Source of the DNA: Rhodococcus sp. P1Y
GTDB taxonomy: Bacteria; Actinomycetota; Actinomycetes; Mycobacteriales; Mycobacteriaceae
Reading direction: 5' to 3'
Length of the DNA: 64,000 nt
Assembly: GCF_003641205.1 (NCBI RefSeq)
Contig: NZ_CP032762.1
Span: forward strand, 5,414,001 to 5,478,000
Shown: positions 52,924 to 61,794 of the stretch, one piece after another
Layout: each line of letters begins with the position of its first letter
How positions within the stretch are numbered: position 1 is the stretch's first letter
Notes under the pieces: generated by a model
Databases searched by the model: none
What the model saw: the letters and a program-made list of their open reading frames with translations, nothing else
Told to the model about the DNA's origin: nothing
Position numbers and translations under genes: made by a program

Positions 52924-54036
52924 TCACCTCTCTCGACCTGTTGTCGCAGCAAGTACAGCTTTGGACAGTGACGCTCCAGCGTCGGCCGCCCAGACCGCCC
53001 GTTTCTCCACCGAGTCCACCCACTCGGTTCGAAGTACCGGTCGCAGCGCAGCACCCCGCACGAAGTCGTCGAATGCCTGCACGGTAGTCCATCGCGGTTC
53101 GAAACCGAGGTCCGATCGCATTCGTGTGGTGTCGAGGCCACACCCGAAGTGGAAGTAGTCCAGCTGCTCGGTGGTGAACTCGCGCATCATTCCGCCCATC
53201 AGAGCTCGCCCGACGCTCTTGAACAGCGCGAACGGCACGGGGACCTCGATGCGCCCGGCACGCCGGATGGCCTGCGACAACATGATGGTGCCGTCGGCTC
53301 CGACATTGAACGTTCCGGCCGGCCCGCCGGTCGTCGCCCGCTCGAGCGCCGCCAGCGCATCTTCTTCGTGCAGCAACTGCATCCGTGCATCTCGGCCGAC
53401 GATGCTCGGGACGATCGGCGAGGTCATGTAGCGGGAGATGGAGCCGTTGAGACGAGGCCCGATCAGCGGGGCCATTCGAAGGATTGACACGGCGATGTCG
53501 GGGCGCCGACGGCCGAGGCCGCGGATGTAGCCCTCGATGTCGATGGTGTCGCGGGCGAACGCCCCCGACGGCGGGCGACGCGCGCTCATTTCTTCGGTGA
53601 ACTTCACCGGGTCCTTGGCGCTGCATCCGTATACCGACGAGGACGATCGAAGCACGACCTTCTGCACGGACGGCGACTTCTGACACACCGCGAACAACTG
53701 CATAGCGCCGATGACGTTCAGGTCCTTCATCGTCGCTCGCCCGCCGGACCGCGGCGGTTTCGTGACGGTGGCTGCGTGTACGACGGTGTCGACGCCCGCG
53801 TTCCTGATGACTTTTCCGATGAGCGGGTTGCGAATGTCGGCGCGTACGAACTCGGCGCGCCCCATCCGTCGAAGAAGATCTTTGCTCGGCGATTGCGAGT
53901 CGACTGCGATAACTCGGTCGATGGCGGGGTTCTGTGCGAGTCGGGTGACGAGATAGCCGCCGAGAAAACGACTCGCGCCGGTGACCAGCACCACTTTGGG
54001 CGCTGCAACGCCTCGATCGTTCGAAGTCACGCACAC
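52924..54036 (-). CDS. NAD-dependent epimerase/dehydratase (extended SDR)
   Basis: 370 residues from GTG 54036 (GTG 54030 possible), preceded by GGGGG. The Rossmann motif is VTGASRFLGGYL near residue 18, and further SDR blocks are ADIRNP and VVHAATVTKP. The usual YxxxK is replaced by a less typical SSVYGCSAKDPVKF region. The closest relative I recall is the mycobacterial GalE2-type protein Rv0501. The substrate is unknown; the adjacent acyltransferase hints at lipid or envelope metabolism. Confidence 0.85.
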   Translation of the reverse strand: MCVTSNDRGVAAPKVVLVTGASRFLGGYLVTRLAQNPAIDRVIAVDSQSPSKDLLRRMGRAEFVRADIRNPLIGKVIRNAGVDTVVHAATVTKPPRSGGRATMKDLNVIGAMQLFAVCQKSPSVQKVVLRSSSSVYGCSAKDPVKFTEEMSARRPPSGAFARDTIDIEGYIRGLGRRRPDIAVSILRMAPLIGPRLNGSISRYMTSPIVPSIVGRDARMQLLHEEDALAALERATTGGPAGTFNVGADGTIMLSQAIRRAGRIEVPVPFALFKSVGRALMGGMMREFTTEQLDYFHFGCGLDTTRMRSDLGFEPRWTTVQAFDDFVRGAALRPVLRTEWVDSVEKRAVWAADAGASLSKAVLAATTGRER

Positions 54037-54151
54037 CCCCGATTGATTGCCGCTGGCCTGCAGCCTACTGCAATCCCGCGAAGATGCGAGCGGACCACGA
54101 GTGCCGCGATGTGCAGGAAAATGTGGGCCGAGACGGCGCCTCTGATCTCGT

Positions 54152-54205
54152 GCGCAGACTGCGACGAATTGCGCGGACTGCTACGAATACGGACTGCTCC
54201 GAATA
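54152..54205. repeat. Degenerate 17-19-nt direct repeats
   Basis: Three diverged copies of a GCGGACTGCTACGAATA-type unit run from 54152 to about 54205, next to the terminator of the bS22 gene. Confidence 0.65.
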
Positions 54206-54210
54206 CAGAG

Positions 54211-54240
54211 AAGCCCGCCACCGAGAACGGTGACGGGCTT
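54211..54240 (-). terminator. Terminator hairpin of the bS22 gene
   Basis: AAGCCCGCCACCG and CGGTGACGGGCTT pair over 12 of 13 positions around AGAA. On the minus strand it begins 13 nt after the stop and is followed by TCTCTGT. It is the most classical intrinsic terminator in the window. Confidence 0.75.
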
Positions 54241-54253
54241 GTCCGCAGAACTC

Positions 54254-54355
54254 TTATTTACCGAGTTTCCTGCGCTGCACTCGAGTGCGTCGAAGCAACT
54301 TGCGGTGCTTCTTCTTCGACATGCGCTTGCGACGCTTCTTGATCACTGAACCCAT
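54254..54355 (-). CDS. Small basic ribosomal protein bS22 (AURKAIP1/COX24 domain)
   Basis: 33 residues: [20 protein letters not shown] and a continuation [12 protein letters not shown]. This is the actinobacterial ribosomal protein bS22, known from mycobacterial 30S structures, about half Lys/Arg and too short for most gene callers. It is followed by a clear terminator. The same small gene lies between proC/HTH and the galE2-like gene in mycobacteria. Confidence 0.93.
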
Positions 54356-54686
54356 GGCGGGTGTCCTCACGTTCTTCTCTAGCGTTTTCGCGCACGCGAA
54401 GTTGCGTACGCCTACCTGGCACCTCGAACCCGCTCACCCGATCAGGGCAAGACAGGCCGTCGATCCCCAAGCTGGCGCTCGGGCCTCGATCTGCTTGAAC
54501 CTCCAAGGTCGAAGCTCGATGCAACTTTCAGCCAACCTGCTCTCTCCGCAGGCTCCGCTCGTGACCCTGGGACGAGTGCCGATATTACTCGAACACGACG
54601 AGTCTCCACCTTACCGGTGTGGACATCGATCCACGAAACCGGCCCGGTCCACTCGTCGATACCCGTCCGCGTACCTTCGATGCGGT
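54356..54686. other. Intergenic region upstream of bS22
   Basis: About 330 nt with no supported gene. It carries the leader of bS22 with GTGAGG upstream of its ATG and is moderately AT-rich around 54590 (GATATTACTCG). Frames crossing it have poor codon usage. I see no riboswitch or repeat. Confidence 0.5.
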
Positions 54687-54917
54687 TCAGCCCGCGTCGA
54701 AGTACGAGGTCTCGAGGTAGTCGTGTACCGCCTTGGCGTGCACACGGAACGATCGACCCACTCGTACAGCGGGCAGCTCTCCGCCGTGTACCAGGCGGTA
54801 CACAGTCATTTTCGACACCCTCATCAGCGTTGCCACTTCGGCAACCGTGAGGAATTGCGTTCCAGCTAGTTGACCGTCCGGGGACGAACCCTTGGACGAC
54901 TTGTTTACAGGCGCCAT
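54687..54917 (-). CDS. Excisionase-type helix-turn-helix DNA-binding protein
   Basis: 76 residues from ATG 54917. After a 20-residue polar leader, a MerR/excisionase winged helix follows: FLTVAEVATLMRVSKMTVYRLVHGGELPAVRVGRSFRV, ending in DYLETSYFDAG. The same protein accompanies proC in mycobacteria (Rv0500A). It is a chromosomal regulator rather than a phage excisionase; targets are unknown. Confidence 0.9.
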   Translation of the reverse strand: MAPVNKSSKGSSPDGQLAGTQFLTVAEVATLMRVSKMTVYRLVHGGELPAVRVGRSFRVHAKAVHDYLETSYFDAG

Positions 54918-55044
54918 CAATCCACATACCTCCGGCACGTCTCGCGCGGCAGGCTTCCCCTCCTGCCGAACAGACACGCACGTGCTACCTGTGAGCCTAA
55001 CGTGACCAATGGTGTTACTGCGACGGGTGTAGGCAACCAATTTT

Positions 55045-55860
55045 TTATTCTGCTGTGACGCCCATCTCAGCTGCACGAGCCTTCGCAGCCGTCAACGCAT
55101 CGAAAAAGGCTGCTCGGAGGCCATTTTCCTCCAATTTTCGGACTGCCGCTGCTGTCGTGCCGCCGGGAGAGGTCACGGCGTATCGAAGCTCGGTTGGCGT
55201 CTCGTCGGCCCGATCCAGCATCGCAGCGGAGCCGACCATCGTCTGAACGACGAGCGCGGAGGCGACGTCGCGCGTCAAACCGAGCCCGACACCGGCGTCG
55301 ATCATCGCCTCGGCGACGAGGAAAAAATAGGCCGGACCGGACCCGGACACGGCAGTGACTGCGTCGAGCTGACTCTCCTTGACGGTCACCACCTTGCCCA
55401 CCGACGACAGGATCTTCTCCACCAGGTCGAGGTGTTCACGCTTGGCGTACCGGCCAGGCGCAAGCACACTCACGCCTTCACCGACGAGCATCGGAGTGTT
55501 CGGCATGACCCGCACCACGGGGAAGCCAGCAGGGAGCTTCGGCTCGAACTTGGACGTCGGGACGCCCGCTGCGAGGGAGACGATCAGCTGTTCGCGCTCG
55601 CCGTCGAGGTCGATCTTCGCGACCTCGGTGAGTGCGCCGTCGACGTCACCGGGTTTGACGGCCAGCACGATGACATCCGCGTTCTCGGATGCTTCGGCGA
55701 TTGTCGTTGTCAGGATTCCAAAGGCGGATGCCAACTCGGCCGCGCGGGCATCGAACTTCTCGGCCACTACGAGGTCACGGACCGCGTGACCCGATTCGAG
55801 CAACCCGGCGATCAGCGCCTCGCCGATCCGCCCGCCACCGATTACAGCAATTCTCGTCAT
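55045..55860 (-). CDS. proC: Pyrroline-5-carboxylate reductase
   Basis: 271 residues from ATG 55860. It performs the last step of proline synthesis with NAD(P)H. The Rossmann motif is IAVIGGGRIGEALIAGL at the N-terminus, with AVKPGDV in the middle and the family signature AVSGSGPAYFFLVAEAM plus TSPGGTTAAAV in the C-terminal half. TAGGCT ends 7 nt before the ATG, suggesting a leaderless transcript. Confidence 0.96.
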   Translation of the reverse strand: MTRIAVIGGGRIGEALIAGLLESGHAVRDLVVAEKFDARAAELASAFGILTTTIAEASENADVIVLAVKPGDVDGALTEVAKIDLDGEREQLIVSLAAGVPTSKFEPKLPAGFPVVRVMPNTPMLVGEGVSVLAPGRYAKREHLDLVEKILSSVGKVVTVKESQLDAVTAVSGSGPAYFFLVAEAMIDAGVGLGLTRDVASALVVQTMVGSAAMLDRADETPTELRYAVTSPGGTTAAAVRKLEENGLRAAFFDALTAAKARAAEMGVTAE

Positions 55861-55867
55861 GCGGGCA

Positions 55868-55873
55868 AGCCTA
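55868..55873 (-). promoter_or_regulatory. -10 element of leaderless proC promoter
   Basis: TAGGCT on the minus strand ends 7 nt before the proC ATG, with no ribosome binding site between. Confidence 0.45.
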
Positions 55874-55950
55874 GATCGGCGGCTCCGCCGCCTGTGTGCG
55901 GGTAGCGTGCCCGAAGCCTGCGACCGAACATTCACGCCGGTGCGCAGCAC

Positions 55951-56781
55951 CTACCGCGGCACCATCGCAAGTTGCCTACTCTGCACCACAACTGCGCCAG
56001 TCGAGTCGAGGACAAGGTGGTCCTCCTCGAACCAGGTTCCACCGATGACAGTGCTGTTCGCCGCGACGCGTAGCCAGCCGGGACTGGGTGCTCGCCGAAC
56101 GTACGCCGTCAGCTGGACCGTCGGAGCCCAGCCGAACATCCCACGATTCATCGTCACCGGCGCACAGATGTCGCCCGTCATCAGCGCGAACAGGAGGGCC
56201 GTATCGGCATCGGCCTCGTCACCCGCGTGCGGGCGCACCCACATGCGAACTTCGGGCTCCCCCTGCTGGCCGGTCAAGAAGTGCGCGGAACCGGGGTCGA
56301 TACGCATGTCACATCCTTGCGCGACGTGAACGATCGACGCCATCGGATGGTCGCCGCCGATGGCCTGAGTGCCCTCGGGCGGCTCGACGGGCATCGACGC
56401 GAGTGGCGACGCCACCTCGTACCTGGGCGAGTCGGTATCCGGTCGCCCCAGCGTGACGGCGGCGCGCATGGCGACGCGGCCGCCCTGGGTGAGTTCGACG
56501 TCGACGTGCGACACCTGTTTGCCGCGCTTGCGGACGGTCGCTGCCAGCTCGACCTCGCCCGGGTCCGGTGCGCTGAGATAACTGGCGCTGACCGCAAGCG
56601 GTTGAATGTCGCTCTCCTGCAACTGCTTCCGTGCCGCGGCCGCCGCTGCCGCGAGCATCGTTCCACCGTGAACTTTCGGTCCGATCGTCCAGGTCGAGTC
56701 GATGACCGCGCCGTAGTTTCCGTCGGTCTCCGTCTGTTCGAGTGTGGTCAGCGTCGTCGCCGCCGCGAAGGGACTACTCAT
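55951..56781 (-). CDS. Acyl-CoA thioesterase-like (double hotdog) protein
   Basis: 276 residues from ATG 56781. There are two hotdog-like halves: HGGTMLAAAAAAARKQL and SASYLSAPDPGEVELAATVRKRGKQVSHVDVEL in the first, FGWAPTVQLTAYVRRAPSPGWLRV in the second. This is the TesB-like family (Rv0499 by position), possibly hydrolysing acyl-CoAs. It starts 41 nt after the isomerase-like gene. Confidence 0.85.
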   Translation of the reverse strand: MSSPFAAATTLTTLEQTETDGNYGAVIDSTWTIGPKVHGGTMLAAAAAAARKQLQESDIQPLAVSASYLSAPDPGEVELAATVRKRGKQVSHVDVELTQGGRVAMRAAVTLGRPDTDSPRYEVASPLASMPVEPPEGTQAIGGDHPMASIVHVAQGCDMRIDPGSAHFLTGQQGEPEVRMWVRPHAGDEADADTALLFALMTGDICAPVTMNRGMFGWAPTVQLTAYVRRAPSPGWLRVAANSTVIGGTWFEEDHLVLDSTGAVVVQSRQLAMVPR

Positions 56782-56822
56782 TGCTCGAGCCTTTCCGAAT
56801 TCTTGCTGTACGCCCGGGTGTA

Positions 56823-57665
56823 CTAACCGAGGTGCTTGCGCGCAAAGTCCAACGCCTGACCGAGCATCGACGCTCGTTCCGGCAGAGTGCGGGCATTCTG
56901 AGTGTTGATCTCTACCACGGCCTGTCCGCGGAAACCTTTGCGCACCAACTCGGCACATACTTCGGCGCATGGTTGATCGCCGTGGCCAGGTATCAAATGC
57001 TCATCGACCGAGGCGCCTCGACCGTCAGCCAGATGCAGATGAGCAAGGCCGTCGCCCATCCGTTTCATCATCTCGACGGCGTCGGTACCCGCGGTAGCCG
57101 TGTGCGACAGGTCCAGTGTGTAGTGCGCGTGATCGGAATCCGTCGGATCGTACGACGGCGCAAACGCAGACACCGCGGCTCCCGGCCCGCCGCGTTTGCG
57201 CAAACGTGCTGCGGACCCTTCCTTGCGGCCGAAGAACCTGTCGGCTCGCATCGGGAACATGTTCTCGACCGCAACGATGACGTCCGAGCCCATCTCCAGG
57301 TCTGCGACCTGTTCACCGAACCCTTCGGCGTACTTCTTCTGCCACCGAAAAGGCGGATGTACGACGACGGTCGAGCTACCCAGCTCCTCGGCCGCTTGGA
57401 CCGAACGCTCGAGCTTTACCGCTGGATCGGCGCCCCACACCCGTTGTGAGATCAGCAGACATGGTGCGTGGATCGCTTGAACCGGGATCCGGTACTTGCG
57501 CGAGAGCGCCCTGACGGCTGCGATGTCCTGACTGACCGATTCGGCCCACACCATGAGCTCGACACCGTCGTACCCCAATTCGGCGGCATACCGAAAAGCT
57601 GCCTCGGCGTTCTGGGGATACACCGAGGCAGTGGACAGCCCCACAGCAATTCGACCGTCCGTCAC
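56823..57665 (-). CDS. Sugar phosphate isomerase/epimerase-like TIM barrel
   Basis: 280 residues from GTG 57665. It is an AP endonuclease-2-like TIM barrel: VGLSTASVYPQNAEAAFRYAAELGYDGVELM, IHAPCLLIS, VVHPPFRWQ, VAVENMFPM, YTLDLSHTATAG and HLHLADGRG carry the usual metal-binding Glu, Asp and His residues. The substrate is unknown; Rv0498 occupies this place in mycobacteria. It starts 11 nt after the preceding gene's stop. Confidence 0.87.
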   Translation of the reverse strand: MTDGRIAVGLSTASVYPQNAEAAFRYAAELGYDGVELMVWAESVSQDIAAVRALSRKYRIPVQAIHAPCLLISQRVWGADPAVKLERSVQAAEELGSSTVVVHPPFRWQKKYAEGFGEQVADLEMGSDVIVAVENMFPMRADRFFGRKEGSAARLRKRGGPGAAVSAFAPSYDPTDSDHAHYTLDLSHTATAGTDAVEMMKRMGDGLAHLHLADGRGASVDEHLIPGHGDQPCAEVCAELVRKGFRGQAVVEINTQNARTLPERASMLGQALDFARKHLG

Positions 57666-57676
57666 GTGAAGCCCGA

Positions 57677-58816
57677 TCAGCCCGTACTCAATTGGAATGC
57701 CAAAGGTCCGAGTGTGACGAACACTCCGACTGCGATGGCGATGACCATGCTGATCATGTCGTCGGTTCGACGAAGAATGCGCACCACTGCCACGAGACCG
57801 ACGATCACGAGCACCGACAAGATCAATGCGACCCACGGCAGCATGTCCCACAGTCGCTCGAACCCTTTGAACAGCAGGGCTCCGACCACGACGGCCACGA
57901 CTCCCTGGCCCACAAGACCGAGCCACTGCCGGGCTGCACCCTTCTTGCCGGACGCCCGCGGCTCGGTGGGGGCGGCTTCCTCGGCCGCTTTCTTCTCGGA
58001 CGCCTTTTCCTCGGGCTCAGCGGCCTTTGCCTCGTCCCCCGTCTCCGACTTCTCCAGTGCGGTGATCTTCTTCGTCAGATCGGGTGTGAGGACGGTGTCG
58101 GCATCTCCGTCGACCGCTGCCTCGTCGACCTTCGGCGCGGCGACCGTGCCCTTGCCGACAGTGCCACGGTCGATCCTCGGCGCGGCGACCGTCGATGATG
58201 GGGCCCCGGCCGATGTAGAAGGTGCAGGTTTCGGCGTCGCAGCCGGTGCGGGTGTCGGGGCAGTGACGTCGGTCTTCGGTTCCGCGTCCGACTCGGTCGG
58301 CTGCGCTCGGGTTCGCGCAACGAACCCGGACGTGCGCTGGACCCGTGCCGGGGGCGGCGTGACGACAGTCTGTGCGTCTTCCTCGGAAGCACGCTCCGGC
58401 GCTGCCCGACGCCCGCTCACGGGGGCGGGTCGTGAGGCCGGTGTTGGACGCTGAGAATCGCTCGGACGCTGTGAAGCGGTCGATCCGTACGGGCGGCGCT
58501 CGTTCTCGTCGTGCGCCTGGTTCAAGAGGTCACCGGCAGCGGTGGTCGACCCGGACAGAAGTTCGGGCTCCGGTTCGGCCTTGCTGCGGGCCCGCGGGGT
58601 CGGGGCGGCCGCGATGACGGGCGCCTCGTCCGATGCCGGCTCCGCTCGGACGATCGGAATCTCTCCGGTCAGCTCGGCAACGGAGATGCCGCCCTTGACG
58701 CCCCGGCGTCGCCGACCCCCGGTGCTGAGGTTCGTACCCTTCTGGCCGTTGCGGGCCAGGAGTTCGGCAACGGAAATTTGCCCGGTGTCCTCCGGGTCCG
58801 CGTTGTTCTCGCTCAT
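57677..58816 (-). CDS. Membrane protein with long disordered cytoplasmic N-terminus
   Basis: 379 residues from ATG 58816, overlapping the ppx stop. Residues 1-285 are low complexity (Ala/Pro/Glu/Thr-rich) but begin with two similar short motifs, GQISVAELLARNG and GGISVAELTGEIP. Three membrane helices follow (about 297-316, 322-342 and 350-372). The architecture matches the mycobacterial Rv0497 family. The repeated ISVAEL motif suggests a docking peptide; the partner is unknown. Confidence 0.85.
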   Translation of the reverse strand: MSENNADPEDTGQISVAELLARNGQKGTNLSTGGRRRRGVKGGISVAELTGEIPIVRAEPASDEAPVIAAAPTPRARSKAEPEPELLSGSTTAAGDLLNQAHDENERRPYGSTASQRPSDSQRPTPASRPAPVSGRRAAPERASEEDAQTVVTPPPARVQRTSGFVARTRAQPTESDAEPKTDVTAPTPAPAATPKPAPSTSAGAPSSTVAAPRIDRGTVGKGTVAAPKVDEAAVDGDADTVLTPDLTKKITALEKSETGDEAKAAEPEEKASEKKAAEEAAPTEPRASGKKGAARQWLGLVGQGVVAVVVGALLFKGFERLWDMLPWVALILSVLVIVGLVAVVRILRRTDDMISMVIAIAVGVFVTLGPLAFQLSTG

Positions 58817-59766
58817 GTCGACCTCACCACCAGATCGCCGTCCGTTTCGGTGTCCAGCTTCCGCAAAATCAAACCTTCCCTCAACGCCCACGGGCAGATC
58901 TCGATCGAATCGATCGACAGTGCTCGCATACTCGCCTCCGCTACCAACGCCCCGGCCACCAATTGCGGTGACCGGTCGGCGCTGACTCCTTCCAATTCTG
59001 CACGGTCCGACGCCGTCATCCGCGAAATGAACGCTATGAGTTGCCTCAGACCGTCCGCAGTCAGTCTTCGAGTGACCCTCGGACCGGCCGCCGAGGGCGC
59101 CGCTCCGGTTAGCCGCGCCAGTGACCGGAACGTCTTCGATGTGCCGACGGCTCGGTCTGGCTCGCCAGCCGCGAGAAGCTCTTTCGCCGGGGTCGCGAGT
59201 TCGGCGTCGAGCCAATCCCGCAGCACCGCGACGCGTCGCTTTCCGGGGGGATCGACGTCGAGCCAGTCCCTGGTCAAGCGACCTGCACCGAGCTGAAGCG
59301 AGAATGCGACATCAGGGTCTTCGTCGGTACCCGTCGTCATTTCGAGCGAGCCACCGCCGATGTCGAGGTTGAGGATCCGTCCCGCGCTCCACCCGTGCCA
59401 GCGACGCACGGCGAGGAACGTCAGCCGAGCTTCGTCAACGCCGGACAGAGTCTGCAGTGCGACGCCGGTTTCGCTGAGAACTCGTGCCAGAACTTCGTCA
59501 CTGTTGTGTGCGTCACGCACGGCCGACGTGGCGAAGGCCATCAGCTCTCCGCAGCCGGACTTCTTCGCTATCTCAGCGAAGTCTCCGACCTCGCTGACCA
59601 GCCGGTCCGCACCCTCGCGCGTGATATTTCCGTCGGCGTCGGTGTTCTCGGAGAGCCGGAGAGTGGCTTTCGAGGAGCTCATCGGTGTCGGGTGCCCGCC
59701 ACGATGCGCATCCACCACCAGAAGATGCACGGTGTTGCTGCCGACGTCGAGCACCCCTAATCGCAC
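58813..59766 (-). CDS. ppx: Exopolyphosphatase (Ppx/GppA family)
   Basis: 317 residues from GTG 59766. It is the short actinobacterial Ppx1 type, which hydrolyses terminal phosphate from short-chain polyphosphate (or pppGpp). The actin-like fold shows [13 protein letters not shown] near the N-terminus, [10 protein letters not shown] near 140 and [10 protein letters not shown] near the C-terminus. It lies near senX3-regX3, placing polyphosphate turnover beside phosphate sensing. Confidence 0.92.
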   Translation of the reverse strand: MRLGVLDVGSNTVHLLVVDAHRGGHPTPMSSSKATLRLSENTDADGNITREGADRLVSEVGDFAEIAKKSGCGELMAFATSAVRDAHNSDEVLARVLSETGVALQTLSGVDEARLTFLAVRRWHGWSAGRILNLDIGGGSLEMTTGTDEDPDVAFSLQLGAGRLTRDWLDVDPPGKRRVAVLRDWLDAELATPAKELLAAGEPDRAVGTSKTFRSLARLTGAAPSAAGPRVTRRLTADGLRQLIAFISRMTASDRAELEGVSADRSPQLVAGALVAEASMRALSIDSIEICPWALREGLILRKLDTETDGDLVVRST

Positions 59767-59772
59767 ATCACC

Positions 59773-59791
59773 ACGGTACTGGGTCTACCGT
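59773..59791. promoter_or_regulatory. Back-to-back -10 elements, ppx and the divergent Cys-rich gene
   Basis: ACGGTA (59773-59778; TACCGT on the minus strand) ends 6 nt before the ppx GTG. TACCGT (59786-59791) ends 8 nt before the GTG at 59800. The two form an inverted repeat with a 7-nt spacer in a 33-nt intergenic space, so both transcripts are likely leaderless and mutually exclusive. Confidence 0.55.
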
Positions 59792-59799
59792 CGTCTCTT

Positions 59800-60600
59800 G
59801 TGACAGCAGGTAGTAAGCAGCAGTCGTTTGCCGCAGAAGTCGATCTGGATTTCCCTCGCGAATGGGTGGAATTCCCCGATCCGGACAACTCCGAGCACAT
59901 CATCGCAGCAGACCTCACCTGGCTTCTGTCGAATTGGACGTGTGTGTTCGGTACACCCGCCTGCCAAGGAACCGTTGCAGGTCGCCCCGATGACGGGTGT
60001 TGCTCGCACGGTGCGTTCCTCTCCGACGACGACGACAAACGCAAGCTCGATGCGTCGGTGAAGATGCTCACCGCGCAGGACTGGCAGCTGATGGACAAGG
60101 GCCTCGGCAAGAAGGGCTACGTCGAGTACGACGATCTCGATGACGAGCAGTCGCTGCGCACCCGCCGCTACAAAGGCGCATGTATCTTCCAGAACCGGCC
60201 AGGATTCGAAGGCGGAATCGGGTGCGCGCTGCATTCGATGGCGTTGAGGAAGGGCATCGAGCCGCTCGAGGTCAAACCTGATGTGTGCTGGCAGCTGCCG
60301 ATTCGGCGCACCCAGGACTGGATCACCCGGCCCGACGGCACCGAAATCCTCAAGACCACCATCGGCGAGTACGACCGTCGCGGCTGGGGCGAGGGCGGCC
60401 ACGATCTGTCCTGGTACTGCTCCGGCTCCCCCGACGCCCACGTAGGCGCCAAACAGGTCTTCGAGTCCTACAAACCCGAACTGACCGAACTCCTCGGTAA
60501 GCCCGCGTACGAAGAACTGGCCTCACTGTGCAAACGCCGACGCGGACTCGGACTCATCGCGGTCCACCCGGCGACCCGTGAGGCCCAGCGGACCAAGTAG
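59800..60600 (+). CDS. Cysteine-rich conserved protein (Rv0495c family)
   Basis: 266 residues from GTG 59800. Nine Cys are arranged as [59 protein letters not shown] and ASLCKRR. The spacing is reminiscent of zinc- or iron-chelating domains (YkgJ and DUF3109 types), so a metal cluster or structural zinc is plausible. It is soluble and conserved beside ppx in mycobacteria. The function is unknown. Confidence 0.87.
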   Translation: MTAGSKQQSFAAEVDLDFPREWVEFPDPDNSEHIIAADLTWLLSNWTCVFGTPACQGTVAGRPDDGCCSHGAFLSDDDDKRKLDASVKMLTAQDWQLMDKGLGKKGYVEYDDLDDEQSLRTRRYKGACIFQNRPGFEGGIGCALHSMALRKGIEPLEVKPDVCWQLPIRRTQDWITRPDGTEILKTTIGEYDRRGWGEGGHDLSWYCSGSPDAHVGAKQVFESYKPELTELLGKPAYEELASLCKRRRGLGLIAVHPATREAQRTK

Positions 60601-60711
60601 GGCAGCTCCGCAGCGTCTGATCCTTCGAGGGTGAAATTCGTCCGAACCCTGCCATCGGTGAAGTCGGCGCGCCACACTTCGTCCACCATCACACGGCGAA
60701 GGGGAACTGAC

Positions 60712-61035
60712 ATGATCAAGAAACTTCTGGCGGCGACTGCCATTGCACTCGGGCTGGCAGCAGGCCTGGCGCCGACTGCATCAGCGGACGATTTCAACTG
60801 GCAGTGGTACGACGCGACCTTCGAGTTCGTCGATGTTCTTGCACCGGGTGGCATCTCTTCGGGAAGCGCGTACGTTCCCGAGGCCACCTCGATCATTGTG
60901 AGCCCGTACGGAACCTCACGACTGATCGAATGCATCGGCGACGGGCACTACCGCGTCAAGGAGTGCCGCCAGGAGGGACGCCCGTTGATCCACGCCGCTC
61001 AGTACCCGCTACGCGACGTGTGGTTCCTGGGCTGA
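60712..61035 (+). CDS. Small secreted protein
   Basis: 107 residues from ATG 60712 with AAGGGG upstream. A classical Sec signal peptide (MIKKLLAATAIALGLAAGLA, cleavage after ASA near residue 25) precedes a mature part of about 80 residues with two Cys (ECIGDGHYRVKEC), probably a disulfide. I do not recognise a family. It ends against the perfect hairpin shared with regX3. Confidence 0.82.
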   Translation: MIKKLLAATAIALGLAAGLAPTASADDFNWQWYDATFEFVDVLAPGGISSGSAYVPEATSIIVSPYGTSRLIECIGDGHYRVKECRQEGRPLIHAAQYPLRDVWFLG

Positions 61036-61044
61036 CAGGCGTTA

Positions 61045-61094
61045 CGCATGTGAACGAAAATACCTAGCCCCCTACGTATTTTCGTTCACATGCG
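61045..61094. terminator. Perfect 19-bp hairpin between convergent genes
   Basis: Arms 61045-61063 and 61076-61094 are exact reverse complements (core GTGAACGAAAATAC) around a 12-nt loop. It lies between the secreted protein stop (61035) and the regX3 stop (61105). Confidence 0.7.
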
Positions 61095-61104
61095 CCGAAG
61101 GCGC

Positions 61105-61794
61105 CTACCCCTCCAGCTTGTAGCCGAGTCCACGAACGGTGACGAGATGCTCCGGCTTCGCGGGATCCGATTCGATCTTCGAACGAAGTCTCTTGACGTG
61201 CACGTCGAGGGTTTTGGTGTCGCCGACGTAATCGGCGCCCCAGACCCGGTCGATCAATTGACCGCGCGTGAGGACCCTGCCGGAGTTTCGCAACAGGTAT
61301 TCGAGGAGATCGAATTCCTTGAGCGGCAACGTAATCTGCTCCGAATTGACCATGACCACGTGGCGCTCGACGTCCATACGCACCGGGCCTGCCTCGAGCA
61401 CACCGGTATCGGTCGTGCCGTCGAGTTCTGCGTCGCTCCCGCGCCGCAACACCGCACGGATACGTGCGATCAGCTCGCGCGCCGAATACGGCTTGGTCAC
61501 ATAGTCGTCCGCGCCCAGTTCGAGCCCTACGACCTTGTCGATCTCGCTGTCTCGTGCGGTCACCATGATGACGGGAACACCCGAGCGTGCGCGTAGCTGC
61601 TTGCACACGTCGGTGCCGCTCATTCCCGGCAGCATCAGGTCGAGAAGCACGATATCCGCTCCTGCCCTGTCGAATTCAGCGAGAGCCGAGGGGCCGTCGC
61701 CGACAACGGTGGCGTCGAACCCTTCCTTACGCAGGAGGAAAGCGAGGGGATCGGCCAACGATTCTTCGTCCTCGACGATCAGTACGTTGGTCAC
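61105..61794 (-). CDS. regX3: Two-component response regulator RegX3
   Basis: 229 residues from GTG 61794, overlapping the senX3 stop by 3 nt. The receiver domain has the acidic pair at E8/D9, phospho-acceptor Asp52 (LLDLMLPG) and a conserved Lys in VTKPYSA. The C-terminal OmpR/PhoB winged helix ends VKRLRSKIE and [10 protein letters not shown]. In mycobacteria RegX3 activates phosphate-starvation genes, and the PHO-like box near pit is a candidate target. Confidence 0.95.
   Translation of the reverse strand: MTNVLIVEDEESLADPLAFLLRKEGFDATVVGDGPSALAEFDRAGADIVLLDLMLPGMSGTDVCKQLRARSGVPVIMVTARDSEIDKVVGLELGADDYVTKPYSARELIARIRAVLRRGSDAELDGTTDTGVLEAGPVRMDVERHVVMVNSEQITLPLKEFDLLEYLLRNSGRVLTRGQLIDRVWGADYVGDTKTLDVHVKRLRSKIESDPAKPEHLVTVRGLGYKLEG

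Noticed and set aside
51872..54034. A 720-codon leftward frame joining acyltransferase and epimerase regions
   Set aside because: Its N-terminal half is an out-of-frame reading of the epimerase gene; the acyltransferase starts at 52918.
54258..54524. An 88-codon leftward frame over bS22
   Set aside because: A different frame over the clearly recognisable 33-residue bS22 gene, without motif or ribosome binding site.
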